Positions 8,901-20,000 of a stretch of 64,000 bases of DNA are shown here, in pieces. The stretch covers positions 97,881-161,880 of the forward strand of contig NZ_JNYY01000017.1 in assembly GCF_000716785.1 (NCBI RefSeq). Direction: 5' to 3'. The notes under the pieces were generated by a model that saw only the letters and a program-made list of their open reading frames with translations, ran no database searches and was not told the DNA's origin. This DNA is from Amycolatopsis vancoresmycina (lineage in GTDB: Bacteria > Actinomycetota > Actinomycetes > Mycobacteriales > Pseudonocardiaceae). The position numbers and the translations under genes were made by a program. The stretch's first letter is position 1, and the number at the start of each line of letters is the position of its first letter.

Positions 8901-11006
8901 CTCACCCCGCGGCCGGTCGCGGTCACCGGCGCGCAGCTCGACGTGTCACTGGAGCTCGTCCGCACGGCCGGCACGCTGCGCTGCGGGCTCACCTACGACA
9001 CCGCGCTCTGGGACGCCGACACCGCCGCCCGGTTCACCGGGCACTTCGCCGCGCTGCTCGGCCAGGCCGTCGCGAACCCGGCGACCACCGCCGCGGAGAT
9101 CGACCTGCTGCTGCCCGCCGAACGCACCGCCGTCGAAACCACCTGGAACGCGCCGCGCACCGCGGTATCAGGCGAACTCTTCCACGAAGCGGTCGATCGG
9201 CAGGATCCGCACGCCCTCGCGGTCCGGGACGGCGACCGTGCCGTCTCCTACGGGCGGCTGAAGAGCTGGAGCGACACCCTGGCCGCCCGCCTGCGCGAGC
9301 TCGGCGCCGGCTCGGAGGACCGGGTCGGGGTCCTGGCCGGCCGCTCCGCCGAGTTCGTCGCGGCGGTCCTCGCGGTGCTCAAGGCGGGCGCGGCCTACGT
9401 TCCCCTGGACCCCGACCACCCGGCCGCCCGGCTCGTGGCCCTCGCCCGGGACGCGGGGATCAGCCTGCTCGCCGGTCCCGGACCGGAGGCGGCCGCACTG
9501 GCGGGCCGCATCGGCGGAGTGTCCACTGTGGACTGGACCGAGCCGGACTTCGAACTCGATGCGCCGCGCAAGATCGCGCGTCCGGACAACGCCGCCTACG
9601 TCATGTACACGTCGGGCTCCACGGGCGAACCGAAGGGGGTTTGCGTCACCCACACCGGTGTCGTCAACCTGCTCGACGCTCTGGCGTGCGAAGCCGGCGA
9701 CGTCTGCGCGTGGTGGACGAGCGGCGGCTTCGACGTCTCCGTGTTCGAGATCTTCGGTGCCCTGCGCGCCGGGGCCACGGTCGACGTCGTGCCCGCCGCG
9801 GTCCGGCCGCACGCCGAGCGGTACGTGGACTGGCTCGGCGAACGCGGGATCACCCACGCCTACGTCCCGCCCTTCGCCCTGAACGCGCTGGAGGCCCGGG
9901 TTTCGCGGCTGTCGCTGCGGAAACTCGTGGTGAGCGTGGAGCCGACCCCCGAACCGCTGCTGCGCCGCATCGCCGCCGCGGCGCCGGGGCTGTCGGTCGT
10001 CAACGGCTACGGCCCGACGGAAGCCACGATCTTCGCGACCGTGCACGAACTCGACCCGGACGGCACCGGTACCGGCATGGTGCCGATCGGCCGCGCGGTG
10101 CCGAACTGCCCGGTCAGGGTGCTGGACGCCGACGGCCGGGCGGTCCCGGTCGGCGTGCCGGGCGAGCTCTTCGCCGGCGGCGCCGGCCTGGCCCGCGGCT
10201 ACCTCGGGCGGCCCGCCGCCACCGCGGAGGCGTTCGTGCCGGATCCGTTCGCCGGACGGCCGGGCGCCCGGATGTACCGCACCGGGGACGTCGTGCGGTA
10301 CCGGCCGGACGGGTTCCTCCGGTTCCTGGGCCGCCGCGACCAGCAGGTGAAGCTGCGCGGCGTGCGTATCGAGCTCGGCGAGGTGCAGGCCGCGCTGGCG
10401 GCGCAGCCGGAAGTGGCCTCGGCGCTGGTGACGCTGCGGCGGATCGGCGGGCAGCCGGTGCTGGTCGGGTACGTCGTCCCCGCCGGTCCCGGCGGCCCGC
10501 CCGACCTCCGGGCGCGCCTGCGGGCGCTCCTCCCGGCTCCGATGGTGCCCTCGGCCGTCGTCGTCCTGGACGGCTGGCCGGTCACCGTCAACGGGAAGCT
10601 CGACCGCCGCGCGCTGCCGCTGCCGGAATCCGTGCGCGGGCCCGGCTTCGAACCCCCGGACGGCGACCGCGAACGCACCGTGGCCGGCATCCTCGGCAAG
10701 CTGCTCGGCGGCCGCCGCGTCGGACGGCACGACGACTTCTTCGACCTCGGGGCGCATTCGCTGCTGGCCGCGCAGGCCGCGCTGCAGATCGGCGGCGCGC
10801 TCGGGCTCGACGTGCCCGTGGTCGCGCTGTTCAGCCACCCGACCGTCGCCGGGCTCGTCGAAGCCCTGCCCGCGGTGGCCGTCCCGGTCGCGCCGATCAC
10901 CGCCCTGCCCCGTGCCCACGAGGACCCCGCCGCCCTCGCCGCGCGCATCGCCGCGCTGCCCGGCGACGTCGTCCGGCTGCTGACCGACGAGGTGAGTGGA
11001 GCATGA
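5901..11006 (+). CDS. Loading NRPS: FAAL-ACP-C-A-PCP (lipid initiation and first residue)
   Basis: A 1,701-residue protein; GTG start overlaps the previous stop (GTGA). Residues 1 to about 560 are a fatty acyl-AMP ligase (YTSGSTGQPKG near 166-177, WLPPYHDMGLIGG, GRHKDLI, KTSSGKVRR), which activates a free fatty acid without CoA. The next acyl carrier has Ser590 (LGLDSVKAAEL). A condensation domain follows (HHIVADLWS at 765-773), then an adenylation domain with YTSGSTGEPKG near 1235, FDVSVFE, YGPTEATIF and NGKLDR, and a peptidyl carrier with Ser1620 (LGAHSLL). Hand-derived specificity residues are D-V-F-Y-V-S-G-I-F, which I cannot assign to an amino acid. There is no epimerase or methyltransferase. 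Role: make the acyl-aminoacyl start unit that the three-module synthetase extends. Confidence 0.93.
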   Translation: MTPSETLAELLVRRGAEQPGREALTFLGDDGTAAAITYAELDARARAIAALLDGTCRAGERALLLYPPGLDYVAGFFGCLYAGIIAVPAYPPLDSRQAARLTGIAADATPAAVLTGAAFLDPARALLEPVLREAGVPAAWLATDTAPAAGARPGVRHNADRIAFLQYTSGSTGQPKGVVITHANLLHNSAFIRDRFGHTAESRGVIWLPPYHDMGLIGGILQPVFAGFPVTLMSPLSFLREPARWLRAVSDHRATTSGGPNFAYDLAVRKTTPEQREAMDLSRWTVAFTGAEQVRPATLEAFADAFAVAGFRRRAYFPCYGLAEATLMVTGVRFDEDPEVTAFSAGALATGRAQPATGGGPARQLVSCGTPPSDGGVAIIDPASGAPAADGTIGEITVSGPSVAAGYWGGRDDGVFADGRVRTGDLGFRHGGALYVTGRHKDLIVVRGRNIAPDDVELTAAAAHPALRPGCGAAIAVELGGEEALAVVHEVQGPKPVPLTGIADAVRTAVLAEHGVAVRRIVLLGKGGLPKTSSGKVRRAECRRALAAGELPVLFDDDPAAEGLRESAATVLGLADLDPDVPLAALGLDSVKAAELAVRAEAAGVRLHLPDLMAGADLRTLAASATAAEATPADRVTGALTEGERAMWFLHRLAPESTAYHIGHAVDIAGPFDEDRFAAALDAAIARHAALRTRFGVRDGEPHRITGESSVDWASIDAAGWPESRVDSLLRTMADAPFDLETGPLWRIRHWRLDAGRHVLALAVHHIVADLWSLTALVRELLEGVPDTGPAPAMTAAVQAERAYLATAEARLAHERWRRRLADPPEPLDLPTDRPRPAVQGFAGARHLQDLPPETARAVDALAAAEHVSPYTVLLAAYTWLLHAYTGAADLVVGAPAPGRLTGDTAGVLGLAVNVVPVRCELTTGGTFLDTVRHVAARVREALSGQRIPLPRLVELAQPDRDPGRSPLFQTLFALQQAPAGDPLAALLLDAGSAEAGGLRLTPRPVAVTGAQLDVSLELVRTAGTLRCGLTYDTALWDADTAARFTGHFAALLGQAVANPATTAAEIDLLLPAERTAVETTWNAPRTAVSGELFHEAVDRQDPHALAVRDGDRAVSYGRLKSWSDTLAARLRELGAGSEDRVGVLAGRSAEFVAAVLAVLKAGAAYVPLDPDHPAARLVALARDAGISLLAGPGPEAAALAGRIGGVSTVDWTEPDFELDAPRKIARPDNAAYVMYTSGSTGEPKGVCVTHTGVVNLLDALACEAGDVCAWWTSGGFDVSVFEIFGALRAGATVDVVPAAVRPHAERYVDWLGERGITHAYVPPFALNALEARVSRLSLRKLVVSVEPTPEPLLRRIAAAAPGLSVVNGYGPTEATIFATVHELDPDGTGTGMVPIGRAVPNCPVRVLDADGRAVPVGVPGELFAGGAGLARGYLGRPAATAEAFVPDPFAGRPGARMYRTGDVVRYRPDGFLRFLGRRDQQVKLRGVRIELGEVQAALAAQPEVASALVTLRRIGGQPVLVGYVVPAGPGGPPDLRARLRALLPAPMVPSAVVVLDGWPVTVNGKLDRRALPLPESVRGPGFEPPDGDRERTVAGILGKLLGGRRVGRHDDFFDLGAHSLLAAQAALQIGGALGLDVPVVALFSHPTVAGLVEALPAVAVPVAPITALPRAHEDPAALAARIAALPGDVVRLLTDEVSGA

Positions 11007-14000
11007 CCGACCTGTCCGTTCCCCGGCGCCTGCTGGCCGAGCGCCTGCGGGCCGACGCCGAGCGCGGCGTCACGACGTTCCCGGCGACCGCCGCCCAGCG
11101 CCGCATCTGGCTGCTCCACCGGCTGGCGCCGCACAGCTCGCGCTACACGATGCCGGCCGCGCTGCGCCTGCACGGCGAGCTGGACGTCCCGGCGCTCCGG
11201 CGTGCGCTGACCGCGGTCGCCACCCGGCACGAGGCGCTCCGCACCGTTTTCCCCGCGATGGACGGGGTTCCGGTGCAGCGCGTCCACGCGGAGGCGAGCC
11301 TGCGGCTGGAGGTCCGGGAGCCCAACGGCGTGGCCCCGGCCGACGCACTGCGGGTGGCCGCCGCGGAGGCCTTCGACCTCGCCGCCGCCCCGCCGGTGCG
11401 GGCGATCCTGTGGCCGGTCGCGCCCGGCGAGCACCTGCTCCTGGTCGCCGTGCACCACATCGCCGCCGACGCCTGGTCGCTGCCGATCCTGCTCGCCGAC
11501 CTCGCCGCGGCCTACCGCGGCGAACAAAGCCGGGCGCCGCTTCCGGTCCAGTGCGGCGACTACGCGGTCTGGGAGGCCGGCGCCGACGCCCGCGCGCAGG
11601 CCGACGCGGCGGCCGGGTACTGGCGGCGCGCCCTCGCGGACCCGCCCGAGCCGCTGAACCTCCCGGCCGACCACCCGCGTCCGGTGACCGAGGCGGGCCC
11701 GGCCGCGACGCACCGCACCGAACTCCCGCCCGCCCTCACCCGGCAGCTCCGGGACCGCGCCCGCACCGCCCGGACCACGGTGTTCACCGTGCTGCACGCC
11801 GGGCTGGCCGCCGTCCTGCACCGCTTCACCGGCGCCCGCGACCAGATCATCGGCGTCCCGGTCTCCGGCCGCACCCGGCCCGAAACCGCCGCGCTGGTCG
11901 GCTGCTTCGTCAACACGCTGCCGCTGCGCACGTCCTGTGCCGCCGACAGCGGCTTCGCGGCCTTGCTGGAGCAGGTCCGCGATCGCACCCGCGAGGCGCT
12001 CGCCCACCAGGCGGCACCGCTGGAGCGCATTGTCGCCGAGAGCGGTGCGAAGCGGCTTCCCGGGCGGGCGCCGCTGTTCGACGTCGGGCTCACCCTGCAA
12101 CCCCGCCTCGACGTCGCCGGGTTGTTCGCCGGGCTGCGCGCCGAAGCGGTGCCGCTCGACGCCGCCGAGGCCAAGTTCGACCTCGGCTGCCTGGTCGAGG
12201 CGGACGGCGACACCCTGCGTCTCGCGTGGGAGTACCGCGCCGACCTGCTCGACGCGGCCACCGTCGGCTCGATCGCCGCCTGCTTCACCGCGCTGCTGGC
12301 CGAAGCGGTGGCCGATCCGGACCGGCCGCTCGGTGCGCTGCCGCTGACGCCGGACCCGGCCGAACCCCCCACGGCGGTGACCGGGACGGTCGTCGGCCTG
12401 TTCGCCGAGGTGGTCGCCGCGAACCCGGACGCGACGGCGATCGTCGACGGCGACCGCACCCTCGCCTACCGCGACCTGGACCGGCTCACCAACCGGATCG
12501 CCCGGGCACTGCGCGACCGCGGCGCCGGCCCGGAAACCCCGGTCGGGGTGTGCCTGCCGCGGTCCGCGGACTTCGCCGTCGCCTGCCTGGCCGTGCTGAA
12601 GGCCGGCGGCCACTACGTCCCGCTCGACGCCGGTCAGCCGCGCGAGCGCCTGGACCGCATGCTCGCCGACGCCGGGATCACCCACGCGATCACCGCCTCG
12701 CCGGTCCCGGAGTTCCTCGCTGCGACCAGCACCCTGGCGATCGACCGGCCCGGGGAATGGGCCGGGCAGCCGGACACCGCGCCGGAAACCTTCGTGCACC
12801 CGGACACCCTGGCCGCGCAGATCTTCACGTCCGGTTCCACCGGCCGTCCCAAGGCCGTGGCCCTCACCCACCGCGGCGTCGTCGACCTCGTCCGGCCCGG
12901 CGGCTACAGCGGGCTGGGCCCGGACCGGACGCTGCTCTGGCTGTCGTCGGTGTCCTTCGACGCCGCCACCTGGGAAATCTGGGGGACGCTGCTGCACGGC
13001 GCCCGCGGCGTGGTGCACCCCGAACTGGCCTTCACCGCCGAGGCGATCAGCGCGGCCGTCCGGGCGCACGGCGTCACCGCCGCCGTCATGGCCACCGCGC
13101 TGTTCCACGCGATCGTGGACGAGGACCCGGCCGCGCTGCGCGGCCTGCGGACCGTGCTGATCGGCGGCGAGGCGCTGTCGGTGTCCCACGTCCGGCGGGC
13201 ACTGGCGGCCGCGCCCGGCCTGACCGTGATCAACGGGTACGGGCCGGCCGAAGCCACCACCTGCGTCACCGCGCATCCGGTGTCCGAAGTGGACAGCGGG
13301 CTGCCGGGCGTGCCGATCGGGCGCGCGGTCAACGGCAGCCGGGTGGAGCTGCGCGACGCCGACGGCTACCCGGTGCCGCCCGGCGCGGTCGGCGAGGTGT
13401 GGCTCGGCGGTCCCGGACTGGCCCGCGGCTACACCGGCCAGGCGGCTCAGACGGCCGAGCGGTTCGTGCCGGGCCCGGACGGCGGCCGGTGGTACCGGAC
13501 CGGCGACCTGGCCCGCGAGCTCGGCGACGGCACGCTGCTGTTCCGCGGCCGCGTCGACGCGCAGGTCAAGATCCGGGGCCACCGGGTCGAGCCGGGCGAG
13601 ATCGAGGCCGTGCTCACGCGGCACCCCGCGGTCTTCGCGGCCGCCGTGGTCCCGCACCGGCTCTCCCCCACGGACAACCGGCTGGCCGCGTACGTGGTCA
13701 CCGACGGCGGCGGGGATCTGCGGCCCTGGCTGGCCGAGGTGCTGCCGTCCTACCTGGTCCCCGCCTCGCTGGCGGTCGTCGACGCCCTTCCGCTGACCCG
13801 AAACGGCAAGCTCGACCCGGCCCGGCTGCCCGCACCGCAGTGGGCCGAGCACGCCGGGCCGGGGCGGCCGCGGACCGGGACCGAGGACGCCGTCGCGCGG
13901 ATCTGGGCGGAACTCCTGGACCTGGACCCGGCCGCGATCGGGCCGGACGACGACTTCTTCGCCCTGGGCGGCCATTCGCTGCTCGCCTCGCGCCTGGTCT

Positions 14001-17000
14001 CCCGGCTGGCCGCCCGGCTCGGCGCCGAGGTCGACCTGGCCGAAGTGTTCACCCGCACGACGCTCGCCGCGCTGGCGAACGTCGTGGCGGCGGCCGGGCC
14101 GGCGCCGTCGGCCGGGGCGATCGAGCCGGGACCGCGTCCGGCGCCCCTGTCGCACGCCCAGGAGCGGCTGTGGTTCCTGGCGCGCCTGGAACCCGGTTCC
14201 CCGGCCTACCACCTGCCGCTGGCGGTCCGGATCACCGGGCCGCTCGACGCCGCCCGGCTGGCCGGCGCGTGGGACACGGTCATGGCCCGCCACGAAGCCC
14301 TCCGCTCGGTCATCGAGGAACGCGACGACGGGCTGTTCGCCGTTCCCGCCGCACCGGCCACACTGGAGTACGCCGAGCAGCCCGACCCCGGCTTCGCGCG
14401 GCGGCCGTTCGACCTCGCGCACGACGTCCCGGTCCGGGCGCTGCTGGCCCGCGTCGGCGAGCAGGAGCACGTGCTCTCCGTCGTCGTCCACCACATCGCG
14501 GCGGACGGCTGGTCGGTGGCGATCCTGGCCGACGAGCTGGGCGCGGCCTATTCCGGCCGGACGCTCGGCACCGTCGTGCCGTACGGCGATTTCGCGCACT
14601 GGCAGCGGAACCGGCTGACCGGGACCGCCCTGGACACCCTCACCGGCTTCTGGCGCTCCACATTGGACGGTGCGCCGCTCGTGCTGGAGCTGCCGGCCGA
14701 CCGGCCGCGGCCGCCGCGCCAGTCGTTCGAGGGCGCTTCGGTGCCGGTCACGATCCCGGCCGGGACGGCCGCCCGCATCCGGACGCTGGCCGCCTCCGCG
14801 GGCTGCACCGAGTTCATGGTGCTGTCGGCGGCGTTCGCCGCCACGCTGTCGGCCTACAGCGGGCAGCACGACGTCCTGTTCGGGACGCCGGTCGCCGGTC
14901 GCCCGCACCCCGACGTCGAACGCACGGTGGGCAGCTTCGCCAACACGGTGGTGCTGCGGGCCGACCTGTCCGGCGAGCCGACCGCCCGGGACCTGCTGGC
15001 GCGGGTGCGGCGGACGTGCCTGGCGGCGTTCGCGCACCAGGACCTGCCGTTCGAAAAGCTCGTGGAGGCGCTCGCGCCGGAGCGGGACCTGTCCCGCAAT
15101 CCGGTGGTCCAGACCCTGCTCGCGCTGAACACGGCCACCCCGCCGCGGCCGGCCCTGCCCGGCCTGCGGGTGCGGCCGGTGGCCGCCGAGCTGCCGGTCG
15201 CGCGGTTCGACCTGGCGCTGTGGCTCGCCGACGGCGACGACGGCGGGATCGGCGGGTTCGCCGAGTACGACACGGCGCTGTTCGACCGGGAGTCCGTGGC
15301 CGGGATGCTCGCGCACTTCGCCGAGCTGCTGACCGCGATGACCGCGGACCCGGACGTCGTGCTCGAGACGGTCCTGACCGACGCCGACGCCCGGCGCCTG
15401 CGCACCTGGGGCGGCGGATCCGCGCCGTGGGCGGGGGAATCGGTGCCGGCCGCGGTCGCGCGGACGGCCGCGGCCGACCCGGACCGCCCGGCGATCGCCG
15501 CCGAAGACGGCTCGGTGCAGACCTACGGGCAGCTCTGGCAGGCCGCCACCGGCGTCGCCGCGCGGCTGCGGTCGGCGGGCGTCACGCCGGGGGCCGCGGT
15601 CGGCATCTGCGCCGGGCGGTCCGCGTCGGCGGTCGCGGCCCTGCTGGGCTGCGGGCTCGCCGGGGCCGCGTACGTGCCCCTGGATCCGGCCGCCCCGGAA
15701 GCCCGGCTGGCGCGGATGGCGGAGATCGCCGGAATCGCCGTGGTGCTGGCGGACGCGGAATCGGCCGGGCGCATCACCTTCGCGCCGGTCCTGCCCGTCG
15801 ACGCCGGATCCGACGGCGGCACCGCTGCGCCATCCGTGTCCGAAGTGGACGGCCCAGCCTACGTGCTGTTCACCTCCGGCAGCACCGGCGAACCCAAGGG
15901 CGTCACCGTCCCGCACTCCGCGCTGACCGCGTTTCTGGCCGCGATGACCGGCCACGAGCCCGGCCTGACCGCGCGCAGCCGCCTGGTCGCCGTCACGCCG
16001 TTCACCTTCGACATCGCCGCGCTCGAACTCTTCGGCCCGCTCACCGCCGGCGCCTGCGTCACGCTGGCCGAGCCGGCCACCACGCACGACGGCGTCGCGC
16101 TCGCCCGGTTGCTGGAGGCCGCCGACTGCGACGTGCTCCAGGGCACCCCGGCCACCTGGCGGCTGCTCCTCGACGCCGGGTGGCGGCCCTGGCCGGGCTT
16201 CCGCGCGCTGTGCGGCGGCGAGGCGCTTCCCGCGGACCTGGCGGCCGAACTCCGCGCGCACGGCGCCGAACTGTGGAACCTCTACGGCCCCACCGAAACG
16301 ACCGTGTGGTCGACGGCCGGGCGCGTCGGCGACGGACCCATCGGCATCGGACGGCCGATCCCCGGCACCACCCTGGCCCTGACGACCGCCACCGGGGCGC
16401 GGGTCCCGGTCGGTGCCGTCGGCGAGATCCGGCTGTCCGGGGCGGGCGTGGCCCTCGGCTACGCCGCCCGCCCCGCCGCGACCGCCGAGCGGTTCGTGCC
16501 CGGCGACGGCGGCGAACGCTGGTACCGCACCGGCGACCTGGCCCGCTTCGACCACAGTGGACGGTTGCGGCACCTCGGGCGCGCGGACGCGCAGCTGAAG
16601 ATCCGCGGCCACCGCGTCGAGCCCGCCGAGGCCGAAGCCGCCCTCACCGCGCACCCCGGCGTGCCGGCCGCGGCCGTCGTCGCCCGCGAGGGCCGGCTCG
16701 TCGGCTACTACCTGCCCGATCCGGCTTCCGGCGGGCACGTCGGCCCGGGTGTGCTGAAGACCCACCTGGGCACCCTGCTGCCCGCCTACCTGATCCCCGA
16801 CCTGCTGCTGCCGCTGCCGGAGTTCCCCCTGACACCGCACGGGAAACTCGACCGCACCGCGCTGGCCGCAAGGCCGATCCGGCGGCCGGCGGCCGACGCG
16901 GACCCCGGGCCGCGCGACGGGCTGGAAGCCGTCGTCGTCGAGATCTGGTCGGACGTGCTGGGCCGGTCACTGGCCGCGGGCGACGACTTCTTCGCCGCGG

Positions 17001-20000
17001 GCGGCCATTCCCTCGACGCCGCCCGCGCCGCGACCCGGCTGTCGGCCGCGCTCGGCGTGGAGATCCCCGTCCTGGCGGTGTTCGAACACCCCAGCCCGGC
17101 GGCGCTGGCCGGGTGGGCGCGCGCCCGGACCGCCGGCCCCGCCGACCCGGTCCCGGTGCTGCCCGGCGACGGCCCGTTCCCGCTGTCCTCGGCGCAGGAA
17201 CGCCTGTGGTTCCTCGCCGAATACGCCCCCGAGTCCCCGGCCTACAACGTGCCGCTCGCGGCCCGCCTCACCGGCCCGCTCGACGTCCCGGCGTTGCGCC
17301 GGGCGCTCACCACCCTGGTCGCCCGGCACCCCGCGCTGCGGACGGTGTTCGAAGCCGGCGGCAGCCAGCGGTACCTCCCGCCCGGGGAGGCGGCGCTGCG
17401 GCTGGTCGACCTCACGGCAGCGCCAGCCGACCGGCACCACCACCCGGCTGCCGAGGCCGAAGCCCAGACCATCGACCTCTCCACCGCCGCCGACCGCGCG
17501 GCCGCCCTCGCCGGTGCCGCGGCCACCCGGCCGTTCCGCCTGGCCGAAGGCGAACCGCCCTTCCGCGCCACGCTGATCCGGGTCTCCGAACAGGACCACG
17601 TGCTCGTCCTGGTCCTGCACCACATCGTCGCCGACGGCTGGTCGGTTTCGGTTCTCGCCCGCGACCTCGCCGCCGCCTACGCCGGTACCGACCTGCCGGA
17701 ACCGGCGGTGCGGCACAGCGACTACGCGGCCTGGCAACGCAGCCGCGCCGCCCGTGCCGCCGGGCAGCTCACCCGGCGCTGCGAGGACCTCGCCGGTGCC
17801 CCGCACACCCTCGAACTGCCCGCCGACCGGCCGCGGCCGCCCGAGCGCCGTCACCACGGCCGCACCCTGCCGCTGACCGCGGGCACCGGTCTCACCGAAA
17901 GCGTCCGCGCGCTTGCGCGGGACGCCGGCGTCACCGAGTTCATGGTGCTGCTGGCCGCGTTCGCCGCCACGCTGACCCGGTTCAGCGGGCAGGAGGACCT
18001 GCTGATCGGCACCCCGGCCGCCCAGCGCAGCACCCCGGGCACCGCCGACGTCGTCGGCCTGTTCGCCGAGACCCTCGTGGTGCGCGCCCGCACCGGCGGC
18101 GATCCGACCGTGCGCGAGCTGCTGGGCCGAGTCCGCCGCGCCTGCCTGGACGCCTACGCCGCCCCCGATGTCGCGTTCGAAACCCTGGTGGACGCGATGG
18201 CCCCGCAGCGCGACCCGGCCCGCAGCCCGCTGTTCCAGGTGATGATCGCGCTGAACAACGCCCCCGGCGCGCTGCCGCGGCTGCCCGGCCTGGCCGTCGA
18301 ACCGGTGCCGGTGCCGAACCACACCGCCAAGTTCGACGTCGTCCTGAACCTGCTCGACACCCCCGAGGGCATCGGCGGCGGGTGCGAGTTCGACACCGAC
18401 GTCTACCAGGAACCGCTGATGGCCCGGTTCGTGGAGCACTACCTGCGGACCCTGCGGGAGTTCACCGCCGGTCCCGACCGGCCGCTGTCGGCCGTCGGCG
18501 CACTGAGCCCGGCCGAGGAACAGACCTGGCTGCGCGACTTCAACCGCGTACCGGCCCGCTACGACCCGCAGGTGTGCCTGCACGCCCTCGTGGAGGCCCA
18601 GGCCGCCGCGACCCCGGACGCGGTGGCGGTTTCCCTGGCCACCGAACCCGGGCAGCCCCGCCCGAAGCTCACCTACGCCGAGCTCGAGGACAGCGCCAAC
18701 CGGCTCGCCCGGCACCTCCTCCGCCGGGGCGTGCGGCCCGACGACGTCGTCGGCGTCGCCCTGCCGCGCAGCCTGGAGGCCGTCGTTGCGCAGTACGCGA
18801 TCCTCAAGGCCGGCGCCGGGTTCCTGCCGCTCGACCCGGCCCAGCCCGCCGCGCGGCTGGCGGACATCCTCGGTGACGCCGGCGCCCGGCTCGTCGTCAC
18901 CGACGCCGACGGCGACGACGTGCTGCCGCCGTCGCCCGGCCGGGTCCACGTCGACCGGGACGGCTGGCGGGCCGAGGACGCGTCGCCGCCGTCCGTGGCC
19001 GTGGGTCCGGGACACCTCGCCTACGTGGTCTACACCTCCGGGTCCACCGGCAAGCCCAAGGGCGTGCAGATCGAACACCGTGCGATCGCCAACAACCTGC
19101 TGTGGATGCAGCAGGACTGGCCGCTGGGCGCCGCGGACCGGATGCTGCACAAGACCACCACCACCTTCGACGTCGCCGTCAAGGAGGTGTTCTGGCCGCT
19201 GCTGGCCGGCGCCGAGCTGGTCCTGGCCAAGCCCGGCAGCCAGCGCGACCCCGACTACCTGGTCGAGCTGATCGAGGCCGCCGGGATCACCATCACCCAC
19301 TTCGTGCCGTCGATGCTCGAACTTGCGGTCGAGGTGCTCGACGCGGCAGGCACGGGTTTCCCGGACTCGTTGCGGTACGTCATGTGCGGCGCCGAGACGC
19401 TGCCGGTCGCGACCCAGGAGGCGTTCTTCGCCCACGGTTCCGCAGACCTGCTGCACATGTACGGCCCCACCGAGACCGCGATCGCCGTCACCGGCTGGAC
19501 CTGCAAGCGGGCCCAGTCCCGCAGCCGGGTGCCGCTCGGCGGGCCGATGCCGCTGGTGGAGCTCTACGTCCTGGATCGGCACGGCCGGCCCGTCCCGCCC
19601 GGGGTCTGGGGCGAGCTGCACGTCGGCGGCTGCTCCCTCGGCCGCGGCTACCTCGGCCGGCCCGCGGAGACCGCCGCGGCGTTCGTGCCGGACCCGTTCC
19701 CGGGCCGGGCCGGCGCCCGGCTCTACCGCACCGGCGACGTCGTCCGGCACGGTCCCGACGGCCTGCTGGAGTTCCGGGGCCGGGCCGACGACCAGATCAA
19801 GATCCGCGGCTTCCGGGTCGAGCTCGGCGAAATCGAAGCCGTGCTGGCCGCCGAGCCGGACGTGCGCCAGGCCGCCGCCGTGCTGCGCGGCCGCGGCGCC
19901 GACGCCCGGCTGATCGGCTACGCCGTCCCCGCGCCGGGGGCGGACCTCGATCCCGCGGACCTGCGCCGCCGGTTGCGCGGCCGCCTGCCGGACTACATGG

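Noticed and set aside
10199..16840. Very long open frame on the minus strand (2,213 codons) opposite the NRPS
   Set aside because: Low-complexity Gly/Arg/Gln/Val-rich shadow created by GC-rich codon bias; no motif, while the plus strand shows intact NRPS domains.
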